This document shows positions 48,297-57,387 of a stretch of 61,044 nt of DNA, piece by piece. Origin of the DNA: Candidatus Saccharibacteria bacterium UBA3218 (GTDB lineage: Bacteria > Patescibacteriota > Saccharimonadia > Saccharimonadales > Saccharimonadaceae); contig DEWE01000001.1 in the NCBI GenBank assembly GCA_002363125.1, positions 1 to 61,044 on the forward strand, given 5' to 3'. The notes beneath the pieces were generated by a model. It saw nothing but the letters and a program-made list of their open reading frames with translations, was not told the DNA's origin and made no database searches. Made by a program: the position numbers and the translations under genes. The first letter of the stretch is position 1, and each line of letters begins with the position of its first letter.

Positions 48297-49547
48297 ATGA
48301 ATAAGATTTATAAATCTTTTCTTGGTGTATCTGCGGCAGCAGTGATTGCAGCAGCTACGCTAACTCCAGCATTAGTAAATGCTTGGGGCGACAATGCAAA
48401 TGGTCGTGCTACTTATACTATTGCTGAAATTAATGATGGTAAACTTGGTGATACAATCACCTTTAACTCTATTACCGATGGTGCTATCGGTGATGAACGC
48501 AATTTCGTAGGCGCCAAACTTAGCTCTGACGCGGGTAAAGTTTGGAACGCTAATGAAATTAATGTAAAAGATGGCGAAACCTATACAATTCGTCTTTATG
48601 TACACAACAACAGCCCTAAGGGTGTAGAAAGGATTGCAGAAAACGTAAAAGCTACTTTTTCTCTTCCTACTACGGTTGCTAAATCTCATACAGTAATTGG
48701 TTACTTAGACTCGTCTAATGCAACTCCTACTCGTTATTGGGACGAAGTAACTCTTAAATCGGATGACGATTTCTATCTAGAATACGTTGATGGTTCTGCA
48801 AAGTACTCCAACGGTAAAATGGGCACGGTATCTTTGTCAAATGATGTAATCATTTCTGGCGCAATGCTTGGTTATGAACAACTTGATGGCAAGATTCCTG
48901 GTTGTTATGAATATGATGGTGAAGTTACTATTCAGGTAAAGGTTCACACTTCGGTTTCTGCGAAACTTTCTAAGAAAGTTCGTATTAAAGGAACAAAAGA
49001 ATGGAGTGAATCTGTAGAAGCTAAGGTTGGCGACGAAGTTGAATACCAAATTGAGTATGTAAACTTACTTGCTGATACCGTAAAAGACGTAACTATTCGG
49101 GATATTCTCCCAAACAACGTTGAATACGTACAAGATTCTACTTATCTTTATAATTCTAACCATCAAAGTGGTATCAAGTTGTCTGAGAATACTTTGACGA
49201 CTACTGGTATCAATATTGGTGACCACGATTCTAAGGCAAATTCTTACATTCGCTTTACTGGTAAAGTAGTGGATAAGAGCCTTGCTTGTGGCAAAAATCA
49301 ATTAGTAAACTGGGCTAACTCTACCGTAAGTGGTAAAGTTGTTGGCAAGGACGATGCTTCTGTGATGGTAGCAAAGACTTGTGAAAACACGCCTGAGAAT
49401 CCTACTCCAACTCAAGATAATGGTGGCGACACGCCAACTACTATCGTGAATACTGGTGCCGGTACGATTGTAACTGGTGCTGTGGGCGTGGGTTCGGTAG
49501 TAACTATGCTTGGTTACTATATTGCTAGCCGCAAAAAGTTAATGTAG
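48297..49547 (+). CDS. Abundant secreted surface protein with DUF11-like domain
   Basis: A 416-aa exported protein. A signal peptide (about 1-28, cleaving after a NA motif) leads to beta-rich domains; residues about 245-350 resemble the DUF11 repeat (VGDEVEYQIEYVNLLADTVKDVTIRDILP). A Thr/Pro linker precedes VNTGAG, then a membrane helix (about 390-410) and ASRKKLM: the layout of a wall-sorting signal, though LPxTG itself is absent. Start at 48297 has AAAGGA well placed; an upstream in-frame extension is unlikely. The uniform common codons (GGT, GCT, ACT) suggest very high expression, perhaps an S-layer-like or major coat protein. Confidence 0.82.
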   Translation: MNKIYKSFLGVSAAAVIAAATLTPALVNAWGDNANGRATYTIAEINDGKLGDTITFNSITDGAIGDERNFVGAKLSSDAGKVWNANEINVKDGETYTIRLYVHNNSPKGVERIAENVKATFSLPTTVAKSHTVIGYLDSSNATPTRYWDEVTLKSDDDFYLEYVDGSAKYSNGKMGTVSLSNDVIISGAMLGYEQLDGKIPGCYEYDGEVTIQVKVHTSVSAKLSKKVRIKGTKEWSESVEAKVGDEVEYQIEYVNLLADTVKDVTIRDILPNNVEYVQDSTYLYNSNHQSGIKLSENTLTTTGINIGDHDSKANSYIRFTGKVVDKSLACGKNQLVNWANSTVSGKVVGKDDASVMVAKTCENTPENPTPTQDNGGDTPTTIVNTGAGTIVTGAVGVGSVVTMLGYYIASRKKLM

Positions 49548-49581
49548 ACTGACCGCTTCATAATTAGGGCGGGAAATCTTA

Positions 49582-49618
49582 AAAAAGTCTCCTGGGACGT
49601 AATCTTAGGAGACTTTTT
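49582..49618 (+). terminator. Intrinsic terminator after the DUF11-like gene
   Basis: AAAAAGTCTCCT with AGGAGACTTTTT around a 13-base loop. Confidence 0.9.
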
Positions 49619-49712
49619 GTTGTAAAAAAGTTCAAAAAGCACTTGCATTTTATAAAAATATGGTTTAATATGATTATGTATATCAGGTCATACAAAATAA
49701 AAAGGACGTTAA

Positions 49713-51665
49713 GTGAATTTACTGCAAAATATAAGAAAATATGTCTTATCGGCAATGGGCTTGATTGGTGTTTTTGTGCTGTCGGCTTGTTTTGCTGGAG
49801 TATTAACACAGGGTGAGGTTCATGCTGCTGCCAGCACTTTGACTATCAGCGTGCCGGATAGTATTTCTCTGGACATTTTACCGATTTATCCAAATGGTAC
49901 GTTTGAGACGACTCAGACTACCGAAAACAATATTAGTGTTTGGACTAATCATTATACTGGGTATACGTTGTTTATTCTTAATGAAGATTATGTGGTTGGT
50001 GACTATAACGGTGAACTTGTATATGGGGGAGATGACGTAATTAGTACTATCTCTACCATACCGTCCACCATTGGAAAAGTTTCGGAGGATGATTATAGGG
50101 ATGATACTTACGTTGAAGCGAACAACTTAAATAATACTTGGGGTATTCGACCGAGTAAATATTATGATGCTTCAACTGGCACTACGGTTGACAATGAAGC
50201 TGGGTATTATTTTTCTACTCGGAGGGGTACATCTTGTGATACTAATCTACTTGGCCCTTGTGTTTTGGAATTGGCTAGAACCACTTTGGCAAATGGTGAT
50301 GACTCAGATGGGTATAATATAGCTATTGGTGCAAGGGTAGATGTTGATACGCCCGTTGGTCTATATGAGAATGTGTCCTATGAGGGTGCTAGCTTATTTA
50401 GTATTGTGGCTATAGTTAACCCTATGTCTTATAAGATTTCTTATGAGGCAAATGCTGGTGACGATATGGTAACTAATATGCCTGAAGATGAGGAAGGCAT
50501 AGTTGATTATTATGAGGGTGGTACAGTTTATATTTCGGAAAACATACCAGAGAGAGACGGTTTTAAGTTTGATGGATGGTGTTTTGTACAGACTAGTGAT
50601 AATCAAGCTTGCCCGAGCGACCAAACTTTGCCGATTGACCCCGAGTATAATGGGACGCCAGGGCATTATAGAAATTATATTGTATTAGATGAAACTACTA
50701 TCAACGATGTAACTATTTATGCTACGTGGCGTAAAGCTTTAAGCATTACCTATATGCAAGATTTTAAAGACCTTTCTTCAGAAGATAAGGCTAGCCTGAT
50801 CGATTCCATGGAAGAAAATTTTCAATATACTTTACTAGATGAACGTGATAATAAAGAATATTACGTTGCTAAACTTGCGGATGGTAATGTATGGATGACG
50901 CAAAATCTAGATCATGATATTGTGCCCACTGCTGGCTTTTATACCCCAGAAAATACTGATATCCCGGAAACTCTTGCTGGAGAAGAGTATTATCCTTTTG
51001 ATACGTATGTTCTATCATTGAGCGATCTTGAGAGGACTGTTAAAAGCGATGGCAATATAGATTATATTAGTAATGATCATAATTGGCATAATGACACAGC
51101 TCTTGCTAGAGCTGTTGATTTTGGGGAAGTATGTTGGGATGGTACTATTGGGCAGGGTAGCATTGTTCAATGCACGGGTGCTAATAGAGAGTACTATAAT
51201 AATCAACAAAATTATAGCTTAGGGAATTATTATAATTTGACTGCAGCCTTAGCTATGAAATATTCTGGTTATTATTGGGTTGAGGAAGTTGGTGGCAATG
51301 AGCCTATAGACCAGTCTATTTGTCCGGCTGGTTGGAAATTGCCAGGCATGAGTGGTGATAAGTCGTATAGTAAGTTGAAAACAGATCTTGGTTTAACAGC
51401 CGGTACAAATGGTAACTTACAGGAAAATCCGGTTCACTTTGTGTATGGTGGGTATGTTAGCTCTGTAAGTAATGATGTTAAAGGTATAAAAATTGCAAAT
51501 CTTGGCTATGGTGGGCAGTATCGATTGAACACTATTACGAATAAAAATGGCCAGTATTCTGGTAGGTTGTATTTTGATAATGCAACTCCTAATCCTAGTT
51601 TTTATGGTGCGAATTCTACTGCTGGTAGGAGTACTGGCATAACTATTAGATGTGTGGCTAGATAG
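49713..51665 (+). CDS. Large surface adhesin-like protein (InlB-repeat and FISUMP domains)
   Basis: A 650-aa exported protein starting at GTG, with AAAGGA six bases upstream. Signal/anchor at about 9-37 (ending VHAA). Residues about 40-225 form a beta-rich N-domain (STLTISVPDSISLDILP). About 230-345 resembles a Listeria-type InlB B-repeat (GFKFDGWCF ... TIYATW). About 375-650 matches the FISUMP domain seen in secreted Bacteroidetes and CPR proteins (YYVAKLADGNVWMTQNLD, CPAGWKLPGMSG, IRCVAR at the very end). No C-terminal anchor, so it is held by the N-terminal helix or released. Likely an adhesion or glycan-binding protein. Its end overlaps folD by eight bases. Confidence 0.85.
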   Translation: MNLLQNIRKYVLSAMGLIGVFVLSACFAGVLTQGEVHAAASTLTISVPDSISLDILPIYPNGTFETTQTTENNISVWTNHYTGYTLFILNEDYVVGDYNGELVYGGDDVISTISTIPSTIGKVSEDDYRDDTYVEANNLNNTWGIRPSKYYDASTGTTVDNEAGYYFSTRRGTSCDTNLLGPCVLELARTTLANGDDSDGYNIAIGARVDVDTPVGLYENVSYEGASLFSIVAIVNPMSYKISYEANAGDDMVTNMPEDEEGIVDYYEGGTVYISENIPERDGFKFDGWCFVQTSDNQACPSDQTLPIDPEYNGTPGHYRNYIVLDETTINDVTIYATWRKALSITYMQDFKDLSSEDKASLIDSMEENFQYTLLDERDNKEYYVAKLADGNVWMTQNLDHDIVPTAGFYTPENTDIPETLAGEEYYPFDTYVLSLSDLERTVKSDGNIDYISNDHNWHNDTALARAVDFGEVCWDGTIGQGSIVQCTGANREYYNNQQNYSLGNYYNLTAALAMKYSGYYWVEEVGGNEPIDQSICPAGWKLPGMSGDKSYSKLKTDLGLTAGTNGNLQENPVHFVYGGYVSSVSNDVKGIKIANLGYGGQYRLNTITNKNGQYSGRLYFDNATPNPSFYGANSTAGRSTGITIRCVAR

Positions 51666-52446
51666 ATTTAGCAGATTGAATAACGTGGTCAAATAGGCAG
51701 GTGACGGTGAGGGGACCGACACCACCTGTTACTGGTGTAATAGCAAGAAGATCTGTACGGGTGTGCAATTTGGAATCTAAATCACCTTTTATTACACCTT
51801 TTTCGCTGGCGGTGCCAGCGTCTATAAGAATGGTGCCAGGGGAAACATAAGAATTAGAAACTAGCCCCGGTGCACCCGTAGCTGTTATTATTATATCAAA
51901 ATTCTTAAGTTTTGTCAAGTTATCACCTCTGTGAAATAGGGAGACGTCGTAGTTTGAAGCCTGAAATATTTTGTAAAGTGGTGCTCCGACGAGTTTACCA
52001 CGACCAACGATGGCGATTTTTTTGTTTTCTAATTTGATATCGTAGCCAGCTAGAAGCCAGAGTATGGCAGTAGCGGTGGCGGAATCGTACTTTGAATTTG
52101 CCCCAAGGCCATCCACGTCTTTTTCTGAGGCGATAAGGTTGCAGAGTTCGTCGGTTTTGTCTTTCTCAGTAATAGGAAGTTGGAGAATAATACCATTTAT
52201 CTCTGGATCAGCGTTTGCAGAGGTGATTTTTGTGATAATATCATCGGAGCTTTTAGCGTGATAATCTTCTACTAATACGCCGATATCTTCGCCGTAGCGG
52301 ATTTTGAGGTCGACATATTTTTTGATAACCGGATTATCGCTATCGCGAATGATAAGAAGTTTAGGTTTTTTTATCATACTGGCTACTTCATGAACTTGGC
52401 GCTCTTTGATAAAGCCAGCTAGTTCTTTACCATTTAGGATTTTCAT
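51658..52446 (-). CDS. folD: Methylene-tetrahydrofolate dehydrogenase/cyclohydrolase
   Basis: A 262-aa FolD. YVDLKIRYGEDIGV holds the catalytic Tyr/Lys, INGIILQLPI and KDVDG(L) are the substrate-site motifs, VGRGKLVGAPLYKIF binds NADP, and PVTGGVGPLTVTCL near the C-terminus is diagnostic. It interconverts methylene- and formyl-tetrahydrofolate. Slightly short compared with about 285 aa. The start at 52446 is chosen by family alignment and the ATGA overlap with murB; the frame continues ten codons upstream. Confidence 0.94.
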   Translation of the reverse strand: MKILNGKELAGFIKERQVHEVASMIKKPKLLIIRDSDNPVIKKYVDLKIRYGEDIGVLVEDYHAKSSDDIITKITSANADPEINGIILQLPITEKDKTDELCNLIASEKDVDGLGANSKYDSATATAILWLLAGYDIKLENKKIAIVGRGKLVGAPLYKIFQASNYDVSLFHRGDNLTKLKNFDIIITATGAPGLVSNSYVSPGTILIDAGTASEKGVIKGDLDSKLHTRTDLLAITPVTGGVGPLTVTCLFDHVIQSAKSI

Positions 52447-53453
52447 ACGATTTCTATGGGCTCCTGTTCTAGCCAATAACCGTAAATATCATAGACCTTG
52501 TTGATGATTTCGGCGCGAGCCTCGGCGAGATCGTTGTAAGATTTGGCGGATTCGTTGATGAGCACAAGAGAAGCTTTATCGCTGACGCGGATGCCATGAA
52601 GAAGTTTGCCGGAAAAACCAGCATGTTCGATAAACCAGCCGGAATTGATTTTGTTGCCGTCTTTGCCGCGGTAAACTGGGTAGCCTTTGCTTTCGGCGGC
52701 TTCGGCTTCGCTATCTGTAAGATAGATATTTTTGAAGAATGAGCCGGCACTGGCCTTTTCCATTGGATCTGGAAGTTTGTCTTTACGGATGGCACTCACA
52801 ATACTTCTGATGCCTTGCGGGGAGAAGTCGGTGATGTTGTTTGCGGAGATATAGGTTTCGATAGAACGATAAAATGGGCGAGGCATTTGACCCTTTTTTA
52901 GTAACGATGTGATAGAAATTACGAAATAGCGATTTTTTTCGGTGGTGTTGAGAATGCTTTTGCGGTAGCTAAAACCAAGATCATCGTGAGAGAGGGTGCG
53001 GAAGGTGCCAGTGGAGGTATCGTAAACCTCGATAGACTGCAAGGTGTTGGCAATTTCTTGGCCGTAAGCGCCGATGTTTTGGACTGGGGCTGCGCCAGCG
53101 AGGCCGGGGATTTTACTGAGTGCTTCAATGCCGGTGAGGCCTTTTTTGCAGGCATAGTCTACGATATTGTCCCAGTACTCACCGCCCATAATGGTGAGCT
53201 TGGTACCGTCTGCGGTCTCTTCTTCTTGAATGCCCTTCATGCGACTGATAATGATTACGCCGTTGTAACCTTCGTCGTGGCCGATGGTGTTGGCACCATA
53301 GCCGAGGACGAAAACAGGTAATTTGTTTGTGATAGCAAAATTGTAGGCTTCTGGGATTTCTTCGGGTTTTTCAACTTCTATTACATAGCGAGCTGGGCCG
53401 CCAAGGCGCATAGTAGTAAGACTGGAAATTAAGATATTTTCGTTGATTCGCAT
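52443..53453 (-). CDS. murB: UDP-N-acetylenolpyruvoylglucosamine reductase
   Basis: A 336-aa MurB of the E. coli-like (type I) class. It reduces UDP-GlcNAc-enolpyruvate to UDP-MurNAc. The FAD-binding domain starts NTMRLGGPARY-like (LTTMRLGGPARYVIEV) with VLGYGANTI; IPGLAGAAPVQNIGAYGQE (about 117-135) and FSYRKSIL hold catalytic residues, and KASAGSFFKN carries the catalytic serine. Predicted leaderless: TATAAT (minus strand 53460-53465) six bases from ATG. Operon murB-folD with ATGA overlap. Confidence 0.96.
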   Translation of the reverse strand: MRINENILISSLTTMRLGGPARYVIEVEKPEEIPEAYNFAITNKLPVFVLGYGANTIGHDEGYNGVIIISRMKGIQEEETADGTKLTIMGGEYWDNIVDYACKKGLTGIEALSKIPGLAGAAPVQNIGAYGQEIANTLQSIEVYDTSTGTFRTLSHDDLGFSYRKSILNTTEKNRYFVISITSLLKKGQMPRPFYRSIETYISANNITDFSPQGIRSIVSAIRKDKLPDPMEKASAGSFFKNIYLTDSEAEAAESKGYPVYRGKDGNKINSGWFIEHAGFSGKLLHGIRVSDKASLVLINESAKSYNDLAEARAEIINKVYDIYGYWLEQEPIEIV

Positions 53454-53781
53454 GGTGAAATTATAACATATTTAGAGGTAGATTTTAAGCCTAGGCGGGA
53501 TAAGAGTTGATGGTTGGGGTTGAATTGTGATTTTTGGTGTGCTAGAAAGGGGCGCAGGAAATAGGGTGACAGCTGTTTAATAAGATGTGATAGGAGAAAG
53601 GAGGTTGGTATGGAAGTTGATGTTGAAGAAATAAAAGTCAATGTTAAACTAAAAATTATTCCTCGTAGAAAATACGAGGAATAAACCAACACGATTTGAT
53701 TCTACCATGCAATATTAAGAAAATCAACTCTATTTCCTGCAAGAAATATTATATAATAGATATAAGAAAGGTAATACTATT
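53454..53781 (+). other. Intergenic leader region upstream of recA
   Basis: 328 bases between murB and recA. Contains the divergent murB promoter, a short ORF with a strong SD (53610-53684) whose end folds into a hairpin, and a -10 TATAAT at 53752-53757 for recA. No clear LexA-type operator was seen. Confidence 0.5.
53610..53684 (+). CDS. Possible 24-aa leader peptide upstream of recA
   Basis: ORF starting MEVDVEEIKVNVKLKIIPRR with AAAGGAGG five bases before the ATG, the strongest SD in this part. Its last codons form a ten-pair hairpin (ATTCCTCGTA with TACGAGGAAT, 53664-53685), so ribosome position could control folding. No clear T run follows. A real small gene, an attenuator leader or a chance SD are all possible. 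Confidence 0.4.
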   Translation: MEVDVEEIKVNVKLKIIPRRKYEE

Positions 53782-54807
53782 ATGGCAAAAAAGGAAGCGG
53801 TGGCAGAAAAAAATAAACAAGAGGATGGGAAGAACGAAGCTTTGAAGCTTGCGATTGCGCAGATCACAAAGCAATTTGGCGATGGTTCAATCATGAAACT
53901 TGGTGAAACGCCAAAGATGGATGTGGAATTACTTCCGTCTGGGTCTTTGTCCCTAGATTTGGCGCTGGGTGGTGGTTGGCCAAAAGGCAGAATTATTGAG
54001 ATTTATGGGCCAGAATCTTCTGGCAAGACAACTTTGGCACTTCATGCAATTGCCGAGATTCAGAAGCAAGGTGGGCAGGCGGCGTTTATTGATGCGGAGC
54101 ATGCTCTAGATCCAGCTTATGCTAAGAAAATTGGCGTAGATACGGCGAACTTGTTGATTTCTCAGCCTGATAATGGTGAGCAAGCATTGGAAATTTGTGA
54201 GACCCTGGTAAGATCTAATGCAGTAGATTTGATTGTAGTAGATTCGGTGGCAGCTTTGGTGCCACAGGCCGAGATTGATGGCGATATGGGTGATGCGCAG
54301 ATGGGGCTCCAGGCGCGATTGATGTCTCAGGCGATGCGAAAGCTTACTGGCATCATCTCTAAGTCTCGTGCCACTGTGATATTTATTAACCAGATCAGGA
54401 TGAAGATTGGTGTAATGTTTGGTAATCCTGAAACTACGACTGGTGGCAATGCTTTGAAGTTTTATGCTTCGGTGCGTGTAGATATTCGAAGAATTGGGCA
54501 GATCAAAGAGGGTGATAACATCTCTGGTAATCGTACCAAAATTAAAGTGGTAAAGAATAAGATCGCGGCGCCTTTCCGTACGGCAGAATTTGATGTGATG
54601 TACAACGAAGGGATTTCTAAGGCTGGTGATGTGCTAGACCTTGGCGTACAATATGGAATTTTGGAAAAGTCTGGTGCGTTTATCAAGTATAATGGCGAGA
54701 CTTTGGGCCAAGGACGTGAAGCAGTGAAAAAGTTGTTTAAAGAAAAGCCAGAACTAATGGCAGAGATTGAAGAAAAAGTACGCGAAAAAGCAGCTGCGGA
54801 AGAGTAG
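53782..54807 (+). CDS. recA: Recombinase RecA
   Basis: A 341-aa RecA, normal length. Walker A GPESSGKTT (about 74), FIDAEHALDPAYA, DSVAALVPQAEIDGDMGD and NQIRMKIGVMFGNPETTTGG (shown in part) are all canonical. It drives homologous recombination, needed if the cell takes up DNA by pili and ComEC. SD GAAAGG 11 bases from the ATG; -10 at 53752-53757. It leads an operon with a Nudix gene and recX. Confidence 0.98.
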   Translation: MAKKEAVAEKNKQEDGKNEALKLAIAQITKQFGDGSIMKLGETPKMDVELLPSGSLSLDLALGGGWPKGRIIEIYGPESSGKTTLALHAIAEIQKQGGQAAFIDAEHALDPAYAKKIGVDTANLLISQPDNGEQALEICETLVRSNAVDLIVVDSVAALVPQAEIDGDMGDAQMGLQARLMSQAMRKLTGIISKSRATVIFINQIRMKIGVMFGNPETTTGGNALKFYASVRVDIRRIGQIKEGDNISGNRTKIKVVKNKIAAPFRTAEFDVMYNEGISKAGDVLDLGVQYGILEKSGAFIKYNGETLGQGREAVKKLFKEKPELMAEIEEKVREKAAAEE

Positions 54808-54809
54808 AT

Positions 54810-55364
54810 ATGGAACATCCGGGTGAGATTTGGCAAGAGTTTGACTACAACGGTGAGCGACTGGGTGGGATTTCTCCGTCCGAGATGGATGAAAGTAAAA
54901 TAAAAGTTTTTGGCGGTGTAGCAGTCATGCTCTATCGTTTTACAAATGGGGAAGTGGAGTTTTTGTTTCAGCATCGCTCAAAATATCTGATGGGCAATCC
55001 GGATAAGTGGGATGTTTCTGCTGGTGGGCACACCAACCTTGATGAAAATACTATTGATGCAATGGTGCGAGAAGTAAATGAAGAGATTGGTGTAGAAATT
55101 GATAAAAATAAACTCGAGTTTGCGGCGACTTATCTAAGACGTGAGGTGTCTGTGATTGTTAGTCTGTATTTTTATGACTATACAGGCAGAGAAGATGTTT
55201 TTCACTTTAACGATAAAGAAGTGGAAGAAGTAAAATGGGTAAAATATTCTGAAGTTGATGAGTTTATGCCAAATCTTAAGAATCAATTGCGAAAAGACAA
55301 GATATTTTTCCATTATCTTGGGGAATGGAACGCAAAAATTTTAGAAAAATATGGAAATTCATAA
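54810..55364 (+). CDS. Nudix hydrolase
   Basis: A 184-aa protein with the Nudix box GGHTNLDENTIDAMVREVNE followed by EIG (about 70-92): G-x5-E-x7-REVNEEIG, complete. FLFQHRSKYLMGNPDKWDVS before it resembles the IPP-isomerase/Orf17-type Nudix group. It hydrolyses a nucleoside diphosphate derivative or isomerises a diphosphate; substrate unknown. Starts two bases after recA and overlaps recX by 14 bases. Confidence 0.9.
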   Translation: MEHPGEIWQEFDYNGERLGGISPSEMDESKIKVFGGVAVMLYRFTNGEVEFLFQHRSKYLMGNPDKWDVSAGGHTNLDENTIDAMVREVNEEIGVEIDKNKLEFAATYLRREVSVIVSLYFYDYTGREDVFHFNDKEVEEVKWVKYSEVDEFMPNLKNQLRKDKIFFHYLGEWNAKILEKYGNS

Positions 55365-56097
55365 AGTTAGTGATACGCTGGAAGAGTCTGGGCAAGATTT
55401 TGACGCAAAGTTAAAGATCACTGATATTAAACAGGGCGTGAAAAATCCGAATCGGGTAAATGTTTTTGTGAATGGCAAGTATTCCTTTTCTTTAGATGTT
55501 TCGCAGGTAGTGGATTTTAAATTAAAAGTTGGTTTAAAAATATCTGAAGAGGAATTATTTGAATATAAAAAAGCTTCAGAATTTGGAAAATTATATCAGA
55601 GAACTTTGGAATGGGTCTTAACAAGACCCAGATCCGAAAGAGAAGTTAGAGATTATTTGAGAAAAAAACTCAGAAATACCCTTCAAGGACCTTTCGCGAC
55701 TAACGAGGAGCGAGTAAGCGAAGTTTCGCCCGTAATGACGGGCCGAAACGAGCGTGTCCGAGAAGAGTATTCTGAGTTTTTTGATAGTATTGTTCAACGG
55801 CTTTTGGATAAAGGTTATATAGACGATTCGAAATTTGCTGAGTACTATGTCGAGAATCGGTTTGTGAAAAAAGGGATTTCGCAGAAACGATTAAGGATGG
55901 AACTTTTGAAAAAAGGTATTTCAAAAGAAATTATTGATGAAGTTTTAAATATTAGAAATGACGAAGAAGAAATTTTGAAAATTATTGCGAAAAAACGGGC
56001 AAAGTATGATGACGAAAAACTTATTCAATATCTTTGTCGGCAGGGATTTTCGTATCAGCTGGCGCAAAGCCTGGTTCTTGACTCCGAAAAGGATTAA
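55351..56097 (+). CDS. recX: Regulatory protein RecX (with in-frame insert)
   Basis: A 248-aa RecX, longer than the usual 150-210 aa. The N-terminal domain (about 20-80, VFVNGKYSFSLDVSQVVDFKL) matches Gram-positive RecX. The three-helix repeats follow: RPRSEREVRDYLRKK, LLDKGYIDDSKFAEYYVENR and RRMELLKKGIS-type segments. Residues about 108-140 are encoded by an inverted-repeat-flanked GC-rich insert (55663-55782) rich in Glu, Arg and Val and unlike RecX. RecX modulates RecA filaments, consistent with the operon. The last 77 bases are antisense to the PRC-barrel gene. Confidence 0.88.
   Translation: MEIHKVSDTLEESGQDFDAKLKITDIKQGVKNPNRVNVFVNGKYSFSLDVSQVVDFKLKVGLKISEEELFEYKKASEFGKLYQRTLEWVLTRPRSEREVRDYLRKKLRNTLQGPFATNEERVSEVSPVMTGRNERVREEYSEFFDSIVQRLLDKGYIDDSKFAEYYVENRFVKKGISQKRLRMELLKKGISKEIIDEVLNIRNDEEEILKIIAKKRAKYDDEKLIQYLCRQGFSYQLAQSLVLDSEKD
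55663..55782. repeat. Inverted-repeat-flanked GC-rich insert inside recX
   Basis: Arms 55663-55679 and 55767-55782 are reverse complements over 16 bases with one bulge. Inside is a hairpin GTTTCGCCCGT/ACGGGCCGAAAC (about 55728-55749) and GAG/CGA-rich sequence. The recX frame stays open through all 120 bases. Confidence 0.7.
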
Positions 56098-56632
56098 CGA
56101 AATTCGGGACGAATTCTTCTTTTTCGGCTTTTTCTTTGAGCTTCTTCTCTTCGTCTTTTACAATAATTTCGTAATCGGTGACCTCGACGATTTCTTTGCG
56201 ACTGATGGTGAGCTCTGGATCTAAGAGTCTTTTGGCGATTGGGCGGCTGACGATAATTTGTTGAATATTAAAATCGTCTGAATTTAAGGTGTAATCTATG
56301 ACTTTGCCAAGTTTGCTACCTTTTTTGGTCTTGACCTTGAGACCATTTAGGCTGAAGTTTAGTTTTAGAACGTTGGCAATTTTGATGACGTCGTCTGGAG
56401 CAACTAATTCATCTACGCTATCAATAACTATGCCGTATTTAGAGTATTCGCGAATACTGGAGACATCTAGAATATTGGTGTCGGATCGAGAAACGACGCC
56501 GCCATTCAGGCGAAAAGCGATGATTTTTAGGTTGTCTGGGTCGACAATCGGCTCTGCAATATGGGTGATAGCACCACCAGCTTGCATGCTAAGAATTGGC
56601 GTACCGATGAGTTTTGTTGCGGTAACTAGCAT
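56021..56632 (-). CDS. PRC-barrel domain protein
   Basis: A 203-aa soluble protein with two PRC-barrel units (about 1-80 and 88-160): MLVTATKLIGTPILSMQAGG and LKVKTKKGSKLGKVIDYTLN. PRC barrels occur in RimM and photosynthetic reaction-centre H subunits and bind RNA or proteins; the role here is unknown. A charged tail follows. Predicted leaderless (TATAAT, minus strand 56639-56644, six bases from ATG). The 3' end overlaps recX by 77 bases. Confidence 0.85.
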   Translation of the reverse strand: MLVTATKLIGTPILSMQAGGAITHIAEPIVDPDNLKIIAFRLNGGVVSRSDTNILDVSSIREYSKYGIVIDSVDELVAPDDVIKIANVLKLNFSLNGLKVKTKKGSKLGKVIDYTLNSDDFNIQQIIVSRPIAKRLLDPELTISRKEIVEVTDYEIIVKDEEKKLKEKAEKEEFVPNFVNPFRSQEPGFAPADTKIPADKDIE

Positions 56633-56709
56633 AAGTTAATTATAGCATAAGAATAAATTAATGTAGTTGATTTTTACCTCTGTTTATAGTAGTATCTAAG
56701 GCATAATTT

Positions 56710-57363
56710 ATGGAAGATAAGATTATTTTAATTGACAAGCCAGCTGGAATTTCTAGTTTTGGCGTAGTGGCAAAAATACGCGGAAAACTGAAGGCCGAGT
56801 TTGGGCATAAGGTAAAAGTTGGGCATACGGGTACGCTTGATCCGTTTGCTACGGGGCTTTTGATTTTGCTGTCTGGTAAGATGACTAAAAAGTCTAATGA
56901 ATTTTTGAAGCTCGATAAAATTTATGAGGCAACGCTTCGGCTTGGGTATGTTTCTACGACGGGCGATCCGGAAGGGGAGATTCAAGAATATCCTGACCGA
57001 AATACCCCAAACCCAAGTATTCTTGAATCTACCATTCAGTCGTTCGTTGGGAAGAGTATTCAGACGGTGCCGAAGTTTTCGGCGGTAAAAATTAATGGGC
57101 AGAGAGCATACAAGCTGGCGCGAGAAGGGAAAGATTTTGAAACTCCGAGCAGGGAAATTGAAATTTATAAGATTGAAATTTTGGAATATAATTATCCGGA
57201 ACTCAAAATTCGTTGTCATGTGTCGTCGGGGACTTATATTAGAACTTTGGCGGAAGATATCGGTAAAAAATTGGGAACAGGCGCGTATCTGACGGAACTT
57301 AGGCGGATTAAGGTCGGAAAATATAGTGTAGACGATGCGGAGAAACTTGTTCTTGATAAGTAA
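56710..57363 (+). CDS. truB: tRNA pseudouridine-55 synthase
   Basis: A 217-aa TruB. IDKPAGISSFGVVAKI opens the domain; GHTGTLDPFATGLL (about 36-49) contains the catalytic aspartate; YVSTTGDPEGE and KFSAVKINGQRAYKLAR are conserved, as is SSGTYIRTLAEDIG. The C-terminal PUA-like extension of longer TruB is missing, so this is the short form. AAGG eight bases upstream is a weak SD. It is followed closely by rpsO, a common pairing. Confidence 0.95.
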   Translation: MEDKIILIDKPAGISSFGVVAKIRGKLKAEFGHKVKVGHTGTLDPFATGLLILLSGKMTKKSNEFLKLDKIYEATLRLGYVSTTGDPEGEIQEYPDRNTPNPSILESTIQSFVGKSIQTVPKFSAVKINGQRAYKLAREGKDFETPSREIEIYKIEILEYNYPELKIRCHVSSGTYIRTLAEDIGKKLGTGAYLTELRRIKVGKYSVDDAEKLVLDK

Positions 57364-57387
57364 CACTAGATATGGTATAATGGAAAA

